Positions 26,409 through 35,649 of a DNA stretch of 64,000 bases are shown one piece after another. This stretch comes from Kitasatospora cineracea (GTDB taxonomy: Bacteria; Actinomycetota; Actinomycetes; Streptomycetales; Streptomycetaceae): the NCBI RefSeq assembly GCF_003751605.1, contig NZ_RJVJ01000002.1, forward strand, positions 124,001 to 188,000, given 5' to 3'. Under the pieces are notes generated by a model. The model was not told the origin of the DNA and did no database searches. It saw only the letters and a list, made by a program, of their open reading frames with translations. Positions within the stretch are counted from its first letter, which is position 1. Each line of letters starts with the position of its first letter. The position numbers were made by a program, and so were the translations under genes.

Positions 26409-26972
26409 TCAGCGCCGGTAGCCGTTCGCGCGCGGGCACAGGTGGCCCTCCGGGTCGAGCGGCAGGTTGCAGAACGGGCAGGGCTTGCGGCCGGCCGCGA
26501 CCAGGTCCAGGGCGCGCTTGGCGAACACCCGGGCCATCGCGCCGCTGAGCCGGACCCGCAGCAGGTCGGGGCCGTTCTCGTCGTCGAAGACCTCGGCCTC
26601 GTTCTCCTCCTCGGACTCCTCGACGTACGCCTGCGCCTCGACCACCAGGCACTCGTCCCGGGCGTCCCAGGCCAGCGCCATCGTGCCGACCCGGAACTCC
26701 TGTTCCAGCGGCAGGTCGAGCGGGGCGGTGTCGAGCAGTTCGACGGGGGCGACGGCCGGGATCGCGGCCTCGCCGCCGCTGCGCCGCAGCGCCTCGTCGA
26801 GGACCTCCTCGACGCGCTCGGCGAGCGCGGCGACCTGGGTCTTCTCCAGCAGGACGCTGGTGATCCGGCCGCGCGAGGACGCCTGCAGGTAGAACGCGCG
26901 GGCGCCGGGCTGGCCGACGGTGCCGGCCACGAACCGCTCGGGCTGGTCGAAGAAGTGGACCTGACGGGACAC
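26409..26972 (-). CDS. DUF3090-family protein
   Basis: A 187-residue protein of an actinobacteria-specific family. It starts VHFFDQPERFVAGTVGQPGARAFYLQA and has an acidic middle (EESEEENEAEVFDDEN). A C-terminal CPFCNLPLDPEGHLC arrangement looks like a zinc ribbon. Function is unknown. In the families I recall, it is one of three proteins (this, SCO1664-like, and an MSMEG_4193-type phosphomutase) that travel together in actinobacteria. The GTG at 26972 follows from the conserved N-terminus. Confidence 0.88.
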   Translation of the reverse strand: MSRQVHFFDQPERFVAGTVGQPGARAFYLQASSRGRITSVLLEKTQVAALAERVEEVLDEALRRSGGEAAIPAVAPVELLDTAPLDLPLEQEFRVGTMALAWDARDECLVVEAQAYVEESEEENEAEVFDDENGPDLLRVRLSGAMARVFAKRALDLVAAGRKPCPFCNLPLDPEGHLCPRANGYRR

Positions 26973-27104
26973 GCTGTTCGCTCCGGAAGGGGTTGCGGTC
27001 TTCTCGATCTCACCCTACGGCCAAACGGGCCGTGAGCGGCACGCGGGGCGGGCGGTTTCCGCGTGCGGTCGGGCAGTTGTGCGCGGGCGCGGCGCCCGGG
27101 CGCC

Positions 27105-27169
27105 GGGTGCCGGGACGCTCAGGCGGTGCCGGGACGCTCAGGCGGTGCCGGGACGCTCAGGCGGTGCCG
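27105..27169. repeat. 19-bp tandem repeat (3.4 copies) over the stop codon of the histidine-phosphatase gene
   Basis: Units begin at 27105, 27124 and 27143, with a partial fourth at 27162; the unit is GGTGCCGGGACGCTCAGGC. Copies are identical where complete. The stop codon of the minus-strand gene (27157-27159) lies in the third copy, so the extra copies are in the 3' untranslated region. Confidence 0.92.
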
Positions 27170-27852
27170 GTCTCGCCGCCGACCACCGCGTCGTCGCCGG
27201 CCGAGTGCCCGTGCGGGCGCGGGGCCAGCGCGGCGAGCGAGCCGGTGTCGCCCAGGCGCAGCAGGTAGGGGCGGTGGGGGGTGTAGCGGATCGCGGTGAC
27301 CGAGCAGGGCTCGACCGAGATCCGCTGGAAGTGGTCGAGGTGCAGGCCGAGGGCGTCGGCGACGATCGCCTTGATCACGTCGCCGTGGGTGGCGACGGCC
27401 CAGAGCGCGTCCGGCCCGTGGTCGACGGCGACCTTGTCGTTCCACTCGCGCACCGCGTCGACGGTGCGGTGGCTGAGCGCGCGCAGCGACTCGCCGCCGG
27501 GGAAGGCGGCGGCCGAGGCGTGGTCCTGGACGGTGCGCCAGAGCGGCTCGTCGGCGAGCTCGGACAGCGGGCGGCCGGTCCACTCGCCGTAGTGGCACTC
27601 GCCGAGCCGCTCGTCCAGCGCGGGGGCGGCCAGTTCGGGGCGGGCGGCGAGCAGCGGCTCCAGGGTCTGCCGGCAGCGCTCCAGCGGGCTGCTGACCAGG
27701 CGGGCGATCGGCAGCCCGGCGAGCCGCTCGGGCAGCGCGGCGGCCTGGGCCCGCCCGGTGTCGTCCAGGTCGACTCCGGGCGTCCATCCGGCGAGGATCC
27801 CGGCGGAGTTGGCGGTGGACCGGCCGTGGCGGACGAGCAGCAGGGTGGGCAT
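27157..27852 (-). CDS. Histidine phosphatase-family protein (MSMEG_4193-type probable phosphomutase)
   Basis: A 231-residue histidine-phosphatase (phosphoglycerate mutase superfamily) enzyme. The catalytic RHG is at 8-10, with phosphoacceptor H9, followed by R11. The second catalytic His is in VATHGDVIK, and the acidic E in LGECHYGEWTG completes the site. Substrate is unknown, but this subfamily forms the actinobacterial trio with the next two genes. The start ATG at 27852 gives the standard MPTLLLVRHG opening. It is divergent from corA, with about 50 bp between starts. The C-terminal tail and 3' region lie in a tandem repeat. Confidence 0.92.
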   Translation of the reverse strand: MPTLLLVRHGRSTANSAGILAGWTPGVDLDDTGRAQAAALPERLAGLPIARLVSSPLERCRQTLEPLLAARPELAAPALDERLGECHYGEWTGRPLSELADEPLWRTVQDHASAAAFPGGESLRALSHRTVDAVREWNDKVAVDHGPDALWAVATHGDVIKAIVADALGLHLDHFQRISVEPCSVTAIRYTPHRPYLLRLGDTGSLAALAPRPHGHSAGDDAVVGGETGTA

Positions 27853-27905
27853 ACCTGAAGGGTACGGGGTCCGCCCCTCCCCGCGGGCGGCCCCGGTCGG
27901 TCACA

Positions 27906-28904
27906 ATGGCGGGCATGATCGTGGACTGCGGCACCTACCGGGACGGCAAGCGCACCGAGGGCCCCGAGGACTTCTCGGACGCCCTCGCGGAGGTCCGCGC
28001 GGCCGGGGACGGGTTCCTGTGGATCGGCCTGGCGGACCCCACCGCGGCGGAGTTCGACCACGTCGCCGAGGAGTTCGGCCTGCACCCGCTGGCGGTCGAG
28101 GACGCGGTGACGGCGCACCAGCGCCCGAAGGTCGACATCTACCAGGACTCGGTGTTCACCGTCCTGAAGACCGCCGCCTACCACCAGCAGGACGAGACCG
28201 TCTCGATCGGCGAGCTGATGATCTTCCTGGGCGACTCGTACGTGATGACCGTCCGGCACGGCCCGGAGAGCCCGCTCAAGCAGCTGCGGGCCAAGCTCGA
28301 GGAGCAGCCCGAACTGCTCGCGCACGGGCCCGCCGCGGTGCTGTACGCGATCTGCGACCTGGTGGTCGACCAGTACCTCGACGTGGCCACCGAGCTGCAG
28401 ACCGACCTGGACGAGTTGGAGGAGGAGATCTTCTCCCCCGGGCGCTCGCGCGGCGCCGCCGAGCGGATCTACGGCTTCAAGCGGCAGGTGGTGGGCTTCC
28501 GCAAGGCCACCTTCCCGCTGATGGAGCCCGCGCTGCGGCTGACCCGGGCCGGCGCCGACGTGCAGGTGCCGTTCGTCGCCGACGGGCTGCGCCCGTACTT
28601 CCGGGACGTGGCGGACCACCTGGCCAAGGTCAACGAGGTGGTGGAGAGCCTGGACCGGCTGCTGTCCGACATCCTCTCCGCCAACCTCGCGCAGGTCAGC
28701 GTGCAGCAGAACGACGACATGCGGAAGATCTCCGCGTGGGCCGCGCTGGCCGCCGTCCCGACCATGATCGCCGGCATCTACGGGATGAACTTCGAGCACA
28801 TGCCGGAACTGCGCCAGCCCTGGGGCTACCCCGTCGCCCTCGGCCTGATGGCGGGCGTCTGCGTCGGCCTGCACCGGCTCTTCAAGCGCGCGGGCTGGCT
28901 GTAG
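27906..28904 (+). CDS. corA: CorA-family magnesium/cobalt transporter
   Basis: A 332-residue CorA-type divalent-cation channel. The N-terminal alpha/beta domain (about 1-180) contains FGLHPLAVEDAVTAHQRPKVDIY. A long stalk helix follows (TELQTDLDELEEEIF...). Two C-terminal spans flank the signature YGMN, G293-M294-N295, whose following loop is FEHMPEL. Length and order match bacterial CorA. ATG at 27906 or, in frame, at 27915 could serve as the start; neither has a strong ribosome site. It is divergent from the histidine-phosphatase gene. Confidence 0.94.
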   Translation: MAGMIVDCGTYRDGKRTEGPEDFSDALAEVRAAGDGFLWIGLADPTAAEFDHVAEEFGLHPLAVEDAVTAHQRPKVDIYQDSVFTVLKTAAYHQQDETVSIGELMIFLGDSYVMTVRHGPESPLKQLRAKLEEQPELLAHGPAAVLYAICDLVVDQYLDVATELQTDLDELEEEIFSPGRSRGAAERIYGFKRQVVGFRKATFPLMEPALRLTRAGADVQVPFVADGLRPYFRDVADHLAKVNEVVESLDRLLSDILSANLAQVSVQQNDDMRKISAWAALAAVPTMIAGIYGMNFEHMPELRQPWGYPVALGLMAGVCVGLHRLFKRAGWL

Positions 28905-29221
28905 TCCCGTCCCGGCCCGTCCTCCTCCCTCCGCCCGGCCCGGCCGGTCTCCGCCCGCTCCCGGGGCGGCAGCGCCCCGTCCGCCGGGCTCGCCCGGAGC
29001 GCGGCCGGGGAAGGGGCCCGGCTGCGCACCGCGGGCCTCGCCGCCGCCCGGTCGGCCGACTGACCGGCACCGCCCGACGCGCGGCGGCCCCGTGGCCGGG
29101 CCCCGCCCCAGGAGGGTCCGGCCACGGGCTGCCGCCTCCGTTGCCACCCCGCGCGAACGCGGCAGTCCTGCGGCCGGAGCCGTCCCGCGACGGGTCCGGC
29201 CGCAGGAGTGTGCGGGACCGG
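28905..29221. terminator. Convergent intergenic region with two terminator hairpins
   Basis: No gene is seen. Hairpin A has arms 29089-29099 and 29118-29128 (CCCGTGGCCGG and complement) and probably ends corA. Hairpin B has arms 29167-29178 and 29195-29206, with an inner CCGTC/GACGG stem, and probably ends the M4 peptidase gene. Confidence 0.8.
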
Positions 29222-31399
29222 TCAGCCGATGGCGACGTCGTCGACGAGGAAGACGGTCGCCAGGTAGGCGTCCTCGGTGCCGGCGAACTCCAGCTTCACG
29301 CTCCGGCCCTTGTAGGCGGACAGGTCGACGGTCTTCTGGACGTACCCGGCCGAGGCGTTGGCGTTGGAGTAGGTGGCCAGCGTGGTGCCGTTGACGTTGA
29401 CCTTGAGGGTGTCGTAGGCGGTGGCACCGCTCTCCTGGGTGCTGACCTTCAGCCAGAAGGTGAGCCTGGGGCTGCCGGTGGCGGGCACCGCGATGTTCGA
29501 CTGGGACAGGGACTCGATCGCGGAGGTGCCGTAGCCCATCATCCAGGCGTACCAGGAGCCGCCGTGCGCGGCCTGGAGGGTGGAGTTGGTGATGTCGTTG
29601 TCGCTCTGGGTCCAGCCGGCGGTGCCCTGCTCGAAGCTCCCGTTGGTCAGCGCGTTGCCCGGGTTGGGGTTGCCGGTGGACGACGGGGACGGGGACGGGG
29701 CGGGGCTGGTGGAGGTGGAGGGCGACGGGGAGGGGCTGCCGGTGCCCGGGTCGGGCAGGGCGGTGCCGACGCTGACGGCGGCCCACGCCTTGGAGACGAG
29801 GTACCGCTCCTGGGAGTTGGCGCCGTACAGGTCGGCGGCGGCCTGGAGGGTCGCGGTGCGGGCCGAGGAGTAGGTGGTGGTGGAGGTCATGTAGGTGGTG
29901 AGCGCCCGGTACCAGACGGCTGCGGCCTTGTCCCGGCCGATGCCGGAGAAGGTGTCGTTGTCGCAGGTGGTGCCGTTGTGCGGGAGGCCGCCGATGGTCT
30001 TGGCGCCGGTGCCCTCGGCGGCCAGGTAGAAGAAGTGGTTGGCAATGCCGGAGGAGTAGTGCACGTCCACCGAGCCCGCGTTGGAGCTGTAGCAGGACAG
30101 CGAGTTGCCGTCGACGGCGGGGTTGTCCATCCGGCGCATGTAGCCGCCGGGCATGTTGAGCTTCTCGCCGATGTAGTAGTCGCCGGGGTCGGAGCTGTTG
30201 TTGGCGTAGAACTCGACCATGGTGCCGAAGATGTCGCTGGTGGCCTCGTTGAGGCCGCCGCTCTCGCCGGAGTAGTTGAGGTTGGCGGTGGCGGCGGTGA
30301 CGCCGTGGCTCATCTCGTGGCCGGCCACGTCGAGCGCGGTGACGGGGGTGTTGCCGTTCTGCGAGGAGCCGTCGCCGAAGGACATGCAGAAGCAGGAGTC
30401 GTCGTAGAACGCGTTCAGCAGGCTGCTGTCCACGTGCACGTAGGCAGGCGCGCCGCGGCCGTCGTTGCGGATGCCGGAGCGGTTGAACGCGCTCTGGTAG
30501 AAGTCCCAGGTCTTGGCCAGGCCGTAGGAGGCATCGACGGCGGCGCTCTCCCGGCTCGAAGTCGATCCGGTGCCCCAGGAGTTGGTGGTCCTGCTGAAGG
30601 TGCGGGCGTTCTGCTTCGGGTTGGACTGCGGGCTGTTGTACGAGTCGTAGACGATCGTGCCGCCGTGGGAGGCGTCGGTGAGGGTGTAGCCGCTGCCGGA
30701 CTGGGTGGTCTCGATGGAGACCTGGCCGACGGTGACGCCGTTGCCGGTGCCGGTGACGCCCTGGTGCAGTTCGTACTGGTCGAGCGGCGCGCCGCTGCCC
30801 GCGTCGACGATCACCGCCTCCCGGGAGGCGGGGCCGCTCTCGCCCTCGCCGGTGACGGTCGAGCGGTACGCGAGGACGGGGACCTTGCCGACCGCGTACA
30901 CCACCAGGGTGCTGCTGTCCGCGGCGTCGCTCCTGGCGTTCCTGACGTGCTTGGCGTGCCGGGCGGCCGCGGCCGAGGCGTCGGCCGCACTCAGCTTCGG
31001 CGTCACCCCCGCCACCTTGATCGCGCCCTGGTGGGCCTGGTCGGAGCCGGTGGCCTTGCCGTTCTTCGCGTAGTGGACGACCAGGTCGCCGCCGATGACG
31101 GGCAGGCCGCGGTAGGTGCGGTCGTAGCGCACGTGCCGGGCGCCGTCGGTGTCGACCAGCACGTCCTTGGCCGTCAGGCGCTCGTCGGGGCCGAAGCCGA
31201 GCGACGCGGCGACGGCGGCGGCCTCCCGGTCGGCGGTGCGCAGCGCCTCGGTGCGCGCGTCGGCGCTCATCGCCCGGAACCCGGCGCCGGGTCGGGCGGT
31301 GGAGCTGGCGGCCGCGGTGGACTGGGTGGCCGCCACGGTCACGGTGCCCAGGGTGAGGGCCGCCGCCACGGCGGCCGCGAGGGCGTTCTTGCGGGACAT
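29222..31399 (-). CDS. Secreted M4 (thermolysin-like) neutral metalloprotease with C-terminal jelly-roll module
   Basis: A 725-residue secreted zinc protease. Signal peptide is about 1-30. The FTP/PepSY propeptide is about 50-205 (ARHVRYDRTYRGLPVIGGDLVVHY). The peptidase domain is about 225-545, with zinc ligands H361 and H365 in HEMSH and E385 in GGLNEATSDI; E362 is the general base and the catalytic His is in VHYSSGIANHF. A Ser/Pro/Thr linker then joins a beta-sandwich of about 135 residues (NGSFEQGTAGWTQ...) that resembles carbohydrate- or cell-surface-binding jelly rolls attached to streptomycete proteases. ATG at 31399 has GGAGGAA upstream. The regulator divergent from it is a plausible but unproven controller. 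Confidence 0.95.
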   Translation of the reverse strand: MSRKNALAAAVAAALTLGTVTVAATQSTAAASSTARPGAGFRAMSADARTEALRTADREAAAVAASLGFGPDERLTAKDVLVDTDGARHVRYDRTYRGLPVIGGDLVVHYAKNGKATGSDQAHQGAIKVAGVTPKLSAADASAAAARHAKHVRNARSDAADSSTLVVYAVGKVPVLAYRSTVTGEGESGPASREAVIVDAGSGAPLDQYELHQGVTGTGNGVTVGQVSIETTQSGSGYTLTDASHGGTIVYDSYNSPQSNPKQNARTFSRTTNSWGTGSTSSRESAAVDASYGLAKTWDFYQSAFNRSGIRNDGRGAPAYVHVDSSLLNAFYDDSCFCMSFGDGSSQNGNTPVTALDVAGHEMSHGVTAATANLNYSGESGGLNEATSDIFGTMVEFYANNSSDPGDYYIGEKLNMPGGYMRRMDNPAVDGNSLSCYSSNAGSVDVHYSSGIANHFFYLAAEGTGAKTIGGLPHNGTTCDNDTFSGIGRDKAAAVWYRALTTYMTSTTTYSSARTATLQAAADLYGANSQERYLVSKAWAAVSVGTALPDPGTGSPSPSPSTSTSPAPSPSPSSTGNPNPGNALTNGSFEQGTAGWTQSDNDITNSTLQAAHGGSWYAWMMGYGTSAIESLSQSNIAVPATGSPRLTFWLKVSTQESGATAYDTLKVNVNGTTLATYSNANASAGYVQKTVDLSAYKGRSVKLEFAGTEDAYLATVFLVDDVAIG

Positions 31400-31587
31400 C
31401 GCATTCCTCCCGCCGAGCTGGGGTTGAGGGGGAGAGGGCCGCGGGACGTCGTCGGGGGGTGGGGGGCGCCCGGCGGCCGGATGACAGCTCGACTGTGGCG
31501 ATGAGGCTAGGGAAGGCCGGGGGCCGCCCACATCAGGGCAATCCCTTGACCTGGACCGCAGCGGCGCCGGGGGCGCACCATGGCCCG

Positions 31588-34340
31588 GTGCCAGACTCTG
31601 CGACGCGGGTGAGTGAGCTTCAGGGGGCGGCCGGCGCCGTGGTGCCGGTGGTGCCGGTGGTGCCGGACGACGTGCCCGGCACCCGCCGGGTGGTGCTGTT
31701 CGGGCCGCCCGGCATCGGCAAGACCACCGCCGCCGGCGTCCTGGGGCGGCGGCTGGGCCTGCCCGTGCTGCGGCTGGCCCCGGGCCCGCAGGACGCCCGC
31801 GTCCCCTACGCCGGGCTGCTGGAACTCGCCCTCGCCGCCCAACCGCTGCCCGCCGCCCGGGAACTGGCGGCGGGTCTGGACGGGGCCGCCGGCGACCCGG
31901 ACGGTGCCGGGGCCTCGCTGCGGCTGCGCCGGCTGACCGCCGCCCTGTTGCGGGACGCGCCGCCCATGACGCTGGTGGTGGACAACGCCCAGTGGCTGGA
32001 CCCGGCCAGCGCGGCCGTGCTGCGCTGGGCCCTGCGCCTGGCGCCGGACCTGCCCGTCATCGCCGCCGAGCGCACCTGGCGGCCGGAGGCCGGCGGCCAC
32101 TGGAGCGGCGAGGACGCGCACCCGGTGCGGGTACCGGCCCTGACGGACCGCCAGGTCGCGGCGCTGCTGGCGCCGCACCGGCCGACCCTGCGCGAGGTCG
32201 CCCGGATCCGCACCGCCGGCGGCGGGAACCCCGCCCTGGTCCTGGCCCTGGCCGAGGACCTCGACCGCGCCGCCGACCCGTCGGCCGCCCGGGGCGCCGA
32301 GGACGGCCCGGCGCTGCCCCCGGCGGCCCGCCGGCTGGTGGGCGAGTGGCTGGGCACCGTGTCGGAGGAGGTCCGGGAACTGCTGACGCTCGCCGCGCTC
32401 GACGACCGCCCCGACCGCACGCTGCTCGCCCGGCTCGCCGGCCCGGCCGCCGGGGCCCTCCTGGCCGAGGCCGAGGCCGCCGGACTCCTCGACACCGACC
32501 GGCCCGACGGGCAGGTGCGCTTCACCGCCTCCGCGATCGGCACCGAACTCACCACCCGGCTCCCGGAGACCGCCCGCCGGCTCCTGCACGCGCGCCTGGC
32601 CGAGGCCAGCCACGACGGCCTCCGCCGCGACCGGCACACCGCGCTGGCCTCGGACGCCGTCGACCCGCGCACCGCCGCCCGCGCCGCCCGGGCCGCCGGG
32701 AGCGCCCGGCTGCGCGGCGAGCACGCCCTGGCCGCCGAACTCTCCCTGCTCGCCGCCCAGCGCACCCCGCGCGAGGACACCGGCCTGCTCACCGAACGGG
32801 CCCTGACCGCCGCCCGCGACGCCGCGCACTACGGGGACCTCCCCCGCGGCCGGGTCGCCGCCCGCTTCGTCCTGGAGCACGACACCGGCCCCGCCCGGCG
32901 CGTCGACACCCTCATCGCCCTGATCGACGCGAGCGGACAGCACCTGGACGACGCGGACCACCTGTTCGCCGACGCCCTCCACGCGGCCGCCGGACGCCCG
33001 GACCTGACCTCGCGGGTGCTGATCCGCCAGGCCGTCTGGGCCAACGTCAGCGAGGGCGACCCCCACCGGGCGTGCGTCCTGGCCGAACAGGCCGCCGCCC
33101 TCGCCCTGTCCGCCGGCGACAGCGCCACCGGCGCCCTGGCCCTGACCATGCAGGCCCGCGTCCAACGGATCCTCGGCCACCCCGGGAGCGAGGCCACGCT
33201 CGGGCACGCCCTGTCCCTGCCGCGCACCGCCGCCGTCCCCGTCAACGGCGCACCCCAGCACCTCGCCGCCCGGCACGCCCTCTTCGACGACCTCCCCGAC
33301 CGGGCCCGCGCCCTGCTGCTGCCGCTGCTCGTCGAAGCCGAACGGACCCCGGACGCCGAAGCCACCGTCGACGTCCTGCGCAGCCTCGCCGAGGCCGAAC
33401 TGCGCGCCGGACGCTGCGCCCGGGCCCTCGATCACGCGCACCGCGCCCAGGCCCTGACCGACCGCACCGCCCTGTCACCCGCCCCCGCCTGCTACACCTC
33501 CGCCCTCGCCGAGGGCGCCGGCCGGAGCACCGGCACCGCCCTGGAGCACGCCCGCCGCGGCATCGACGCCGCCCGGCACGAGGACAACAAGGTCTTCCTC
33601 TCCCGCAACCTCTACGCCCTCGGGCACCTGCTGCTCGCCACCGGCCGGCCCAAGGAGGCCCTGGAAGCCCTGGCGGAGGTCCGCGACCTGGAACGGCAGC
33701 AGCAGGTCCGCGACCCCTCCGTGCTGCGCTGGCACGCCGACCTGGCCGAAGCCCTGGTCGCCGTCGGCCGCCTCGACGAGGCCGACGACCTGCTGGCCGA
33801 CACCCACCGCACCGCGACCGGCCTCGGCCGGGCCTCGGTCCTCCCCGCCCTGGCCCGCACCCGGGCCCTCCTGGACGCCGCCCGCGGCGACTACGACGCC
33901 GCCGCCCGGCGCCTCACCGGCGCGGCCGACCGCCTCCGCCACCTCCCGCTCGAACGCGGCCGCACCCTGCTGGCCCTCAGCCACACCGAACGCCGCGGCC
34001 GCCGCCGGGCCGCCGCCCGCGCCGCGGCCCGCAGCGCCGCCGACCTCTTCACCGCCCACCGGGCCCACCCCTGGGCCGACGCCGCCGCCCGCGCCCTGCA
34101 CCGGCTGGAGCCCGGCCCCCGGAGGACGGCGCCCTCCCCCGCCTCACCTCGGCCGAGGAGCGCTGCGCCCGCCTCGCCGCGGCGGGCGCGAGCAACCGCG
34201 ACATCGCCGCCGACCTCACCGTCAGCGTCAAGACCGTCGAGGCGACCCTCACCCGCGTCTACCGGAAACTCGACCTGCACTCGCGCGTCCAGCTCGCCCG
34301 CGCCCTCGCCCCGGCCGGCGACCGACCGGTCGGCGGCTGA
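31588..34340 (+). pseudogene. LuxR-family ATP-binding (LAL) transcriptional regulator, frameshifted before its HTH
   Basis: A large STAND-type regulator. Walker A is GPPGIGKTT (39-47), Walker B is MTLVVDNAQWLD (about 130), and helical TPR-like repeats follow to about residue 850. The LuxR helix-turn-helix (LTSAEERCARLAAAGASNRDIA...VKTVEATLTRVYRKL) is present but one frame away: the first frame runs through LHRLEPGP, then loses similarity at a C-run at 34116-34120, while the HTH frame ends at the TGA of 34338-34340. One extra C would restore a continuous protein of about 917 residues. This is either an assembly error in a homopolymer or a true loss of DNA binding. GTG at 31588 is the likely start (31609 possible). 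It is divergent from the M4 protease gene. Confidence 0.8.
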
Positions 34341-34353
34341 CCGGTCGGCGGCG
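34324..34353. repeat. 15-bp tandem duplication over the stop codon of the LuxR-type gene
   Basis: GACCGGTCGGCGGCT at 34324-34338 is followed directly by GACCGGTCGGCGGCG at 34339-34353. The TGA stop is at 34338-34340, exactly on the junction. Confidence 0.85.
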
Positions 34354-34361
34354 GGCGCGGC

Positions 34362-35408
34362 TCAGGCCAGGCCGGCGCGTTCCAGGGCGTCGACGCCGGT
34401 GCGCAGGGCGGTGATGCGCTCGTCGAGGGTCCAGCCGGACGGGGCGAGGGTGAGGGTGGTGACGCCGGCGGCGGCGTACGCCTGCATGCGGTCGGCGATC
34501 CGGGCGGTGTCGCCGAGCAGGGCGGTGGCGTCGATGAAGTCGTGCGGGACGGCGGCCGCGGCGGCGGCCTTGTCGCGGGCCAGGTAGTGGGTCTGGACCT
34601 CGTCGGCGGCCTGCTCGAAGCCCATCCGGCGGGCCAGCTGGCTGTAGAAGTTCTTCTCCTTGCTGCCCATGCCGCCGAGGTAGAGGGCGGTGTAGTCGCG
34701 CAGGGTGTCGGCGGCGGCCCGGACGTCGTCGCCGACGACGATGTTCACGGTGGGGCAGAGGTCGAAGCCGTCCAGGGTGAGCCCGGCCTTGGCGCGGCCG
34801 GCGGCGAGGGCGTCGACGGAGAGCGCGGCCTGCTCTGGGGAGAAGAACAGGCCGAGCCAGCCGTCGGCGATCTCGCCGGTGAGTTCGAGGTTCTTCGGGC
34901 CCATCGAGGCGATGTACAGCGGCAGGTGCTCGCGGACGGGGTGGACGGTGAGCTTGAGCGGCTTGCCGGGGCCGCCGGGCAGCGGGAGGGTCCAGTTGGC
35001 GCCCTCGTGCACCAGGCGCTCGCGGGACATCGCCTTGCGGATGATCTCCACGTACTCGCGGGTGCGGGCCAGCGGCTTGTCGAACTTGACGCCGTACCAG
35101 CCCTCGGAGACCTGCGGGCCGGAGACGCCGAGGCCGAGCCGGAAGCGGCCGCCGGAGAGGGTGTCGAGGGTGGCGGCGGTCATCGCGGTCATGGTGGGGG
35201 TGCGGGCCGGGATCTGGAAGATCGCCGAGCCGACGTCGATCCGCTCGGTCCTCGCGGCGACGTAGGACAGGACGGTGGCGGCGTCCGAGCCGTAGGCCTC
35301 GGCGGCCCAGCAGACGGAGTAGCCGAGGCGGTCGGCCTCCTGGGCGACCGCGATGTTGTCGGCGTCCAGGCCGAGTCCCCAGTAGCCGAGGTTGATCCCG
35401 AGTCGCAT
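34362..35408 (-). CDS. LLM-class F420-dependent oxidoreductase
   Basis: A 348-residue luciferase-like monooxygenase-fold protein of the F420-dependent branch. It opens MRLGINLGYWG and has the early GYSVCWAAEAYGSDA, the strand DVGSAIFQIPARTP, and LSGGRFRLGLGVSGPQVSEGWYGV, the cofactor/phosphate-binding region typical of F420 LLM enzymes. LYIASMGPKNLELTGEIADGWLG is the second hallmark. Length is standard. Substrate is unknown. It is convergent with the LuxR gene (21 bp between stops) and divergent from the aldo/keto reductase. A TetR-like palindrome lies about 60 bp upstream. Confidence 0.92.
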   Translation of the reverse strand: MRLGINLGYWGLGLDADNIAVAQEADRLGYSVCWAAEAYGSDAATVLSYVAARTERIDVGSAIFQIPARTPTMTAMTAATLDTLSGGRFRLGLGVSGPQVSEGWYGVKFDKPLARTREYVEIIRKAMSRERLVHEGANWTLPLPGGPGKPLKLTVHPVREHLPLYIASMGPKNLELTGEIADGWLGLFFSPEQAALSVDALAAGRAKAGLTLDGFDLCPTVNIVVGDDVRAAADTLRDYTALYLGGMGSKEKNFYSQLARRMGFEQAADEVQTHYLARDKAAAAAAVPHDFIDATALLGDTARIADRMQAYAAAGVTTLTLAPSGWTLDERITALRTGVDALERAGLA

Positions 35409-35468
35409 GTGCCCAAGCCTTCCAGTCGGGTGGTGCGGGTGAGCGTAGCCGCCCCGCCGGACGCCATG

Positions 35469-35485
35469 CTACTGACCGGTAGTAG
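35469..35485. promoter_or_regulatory. Candidate TetR-type operator
   Basis: CTACTGACCGGTAGTAG is a near-palindrome with 5-bp perfect arms (CTACT/AGTAG) around ACCGG. It sits in the divergent region between the F420 oxidoreductase and aldo/keto reductase genes, 61 bp upstream of the former. No TetR gene is in the window nearby. Confidence 0.5.
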
Positions 35486-35649
35486 CGGTCGGGCCGCACC
35501 GGGCGCGGACGACGGCGCGGACGGCGGCGCGGCGCGCGGACACGTCGGCCGAGCGGGTCGTCCCGGGCCCCGGGGGGTTTCGCCGCTACCCTCACACCAC
35601 GTGGGGGCACCGCCCCCGACCTGCACGATCGGGCTTGACGGAGGGCGCG

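Noticed and set aside
34110..34140. Programmed ribosomal frameshift in the LuxR-type regulator
   Set aside because: No slippery heptamer plus pseudoknot is evident, and a simple one-base deletion in a C-run explains the break.
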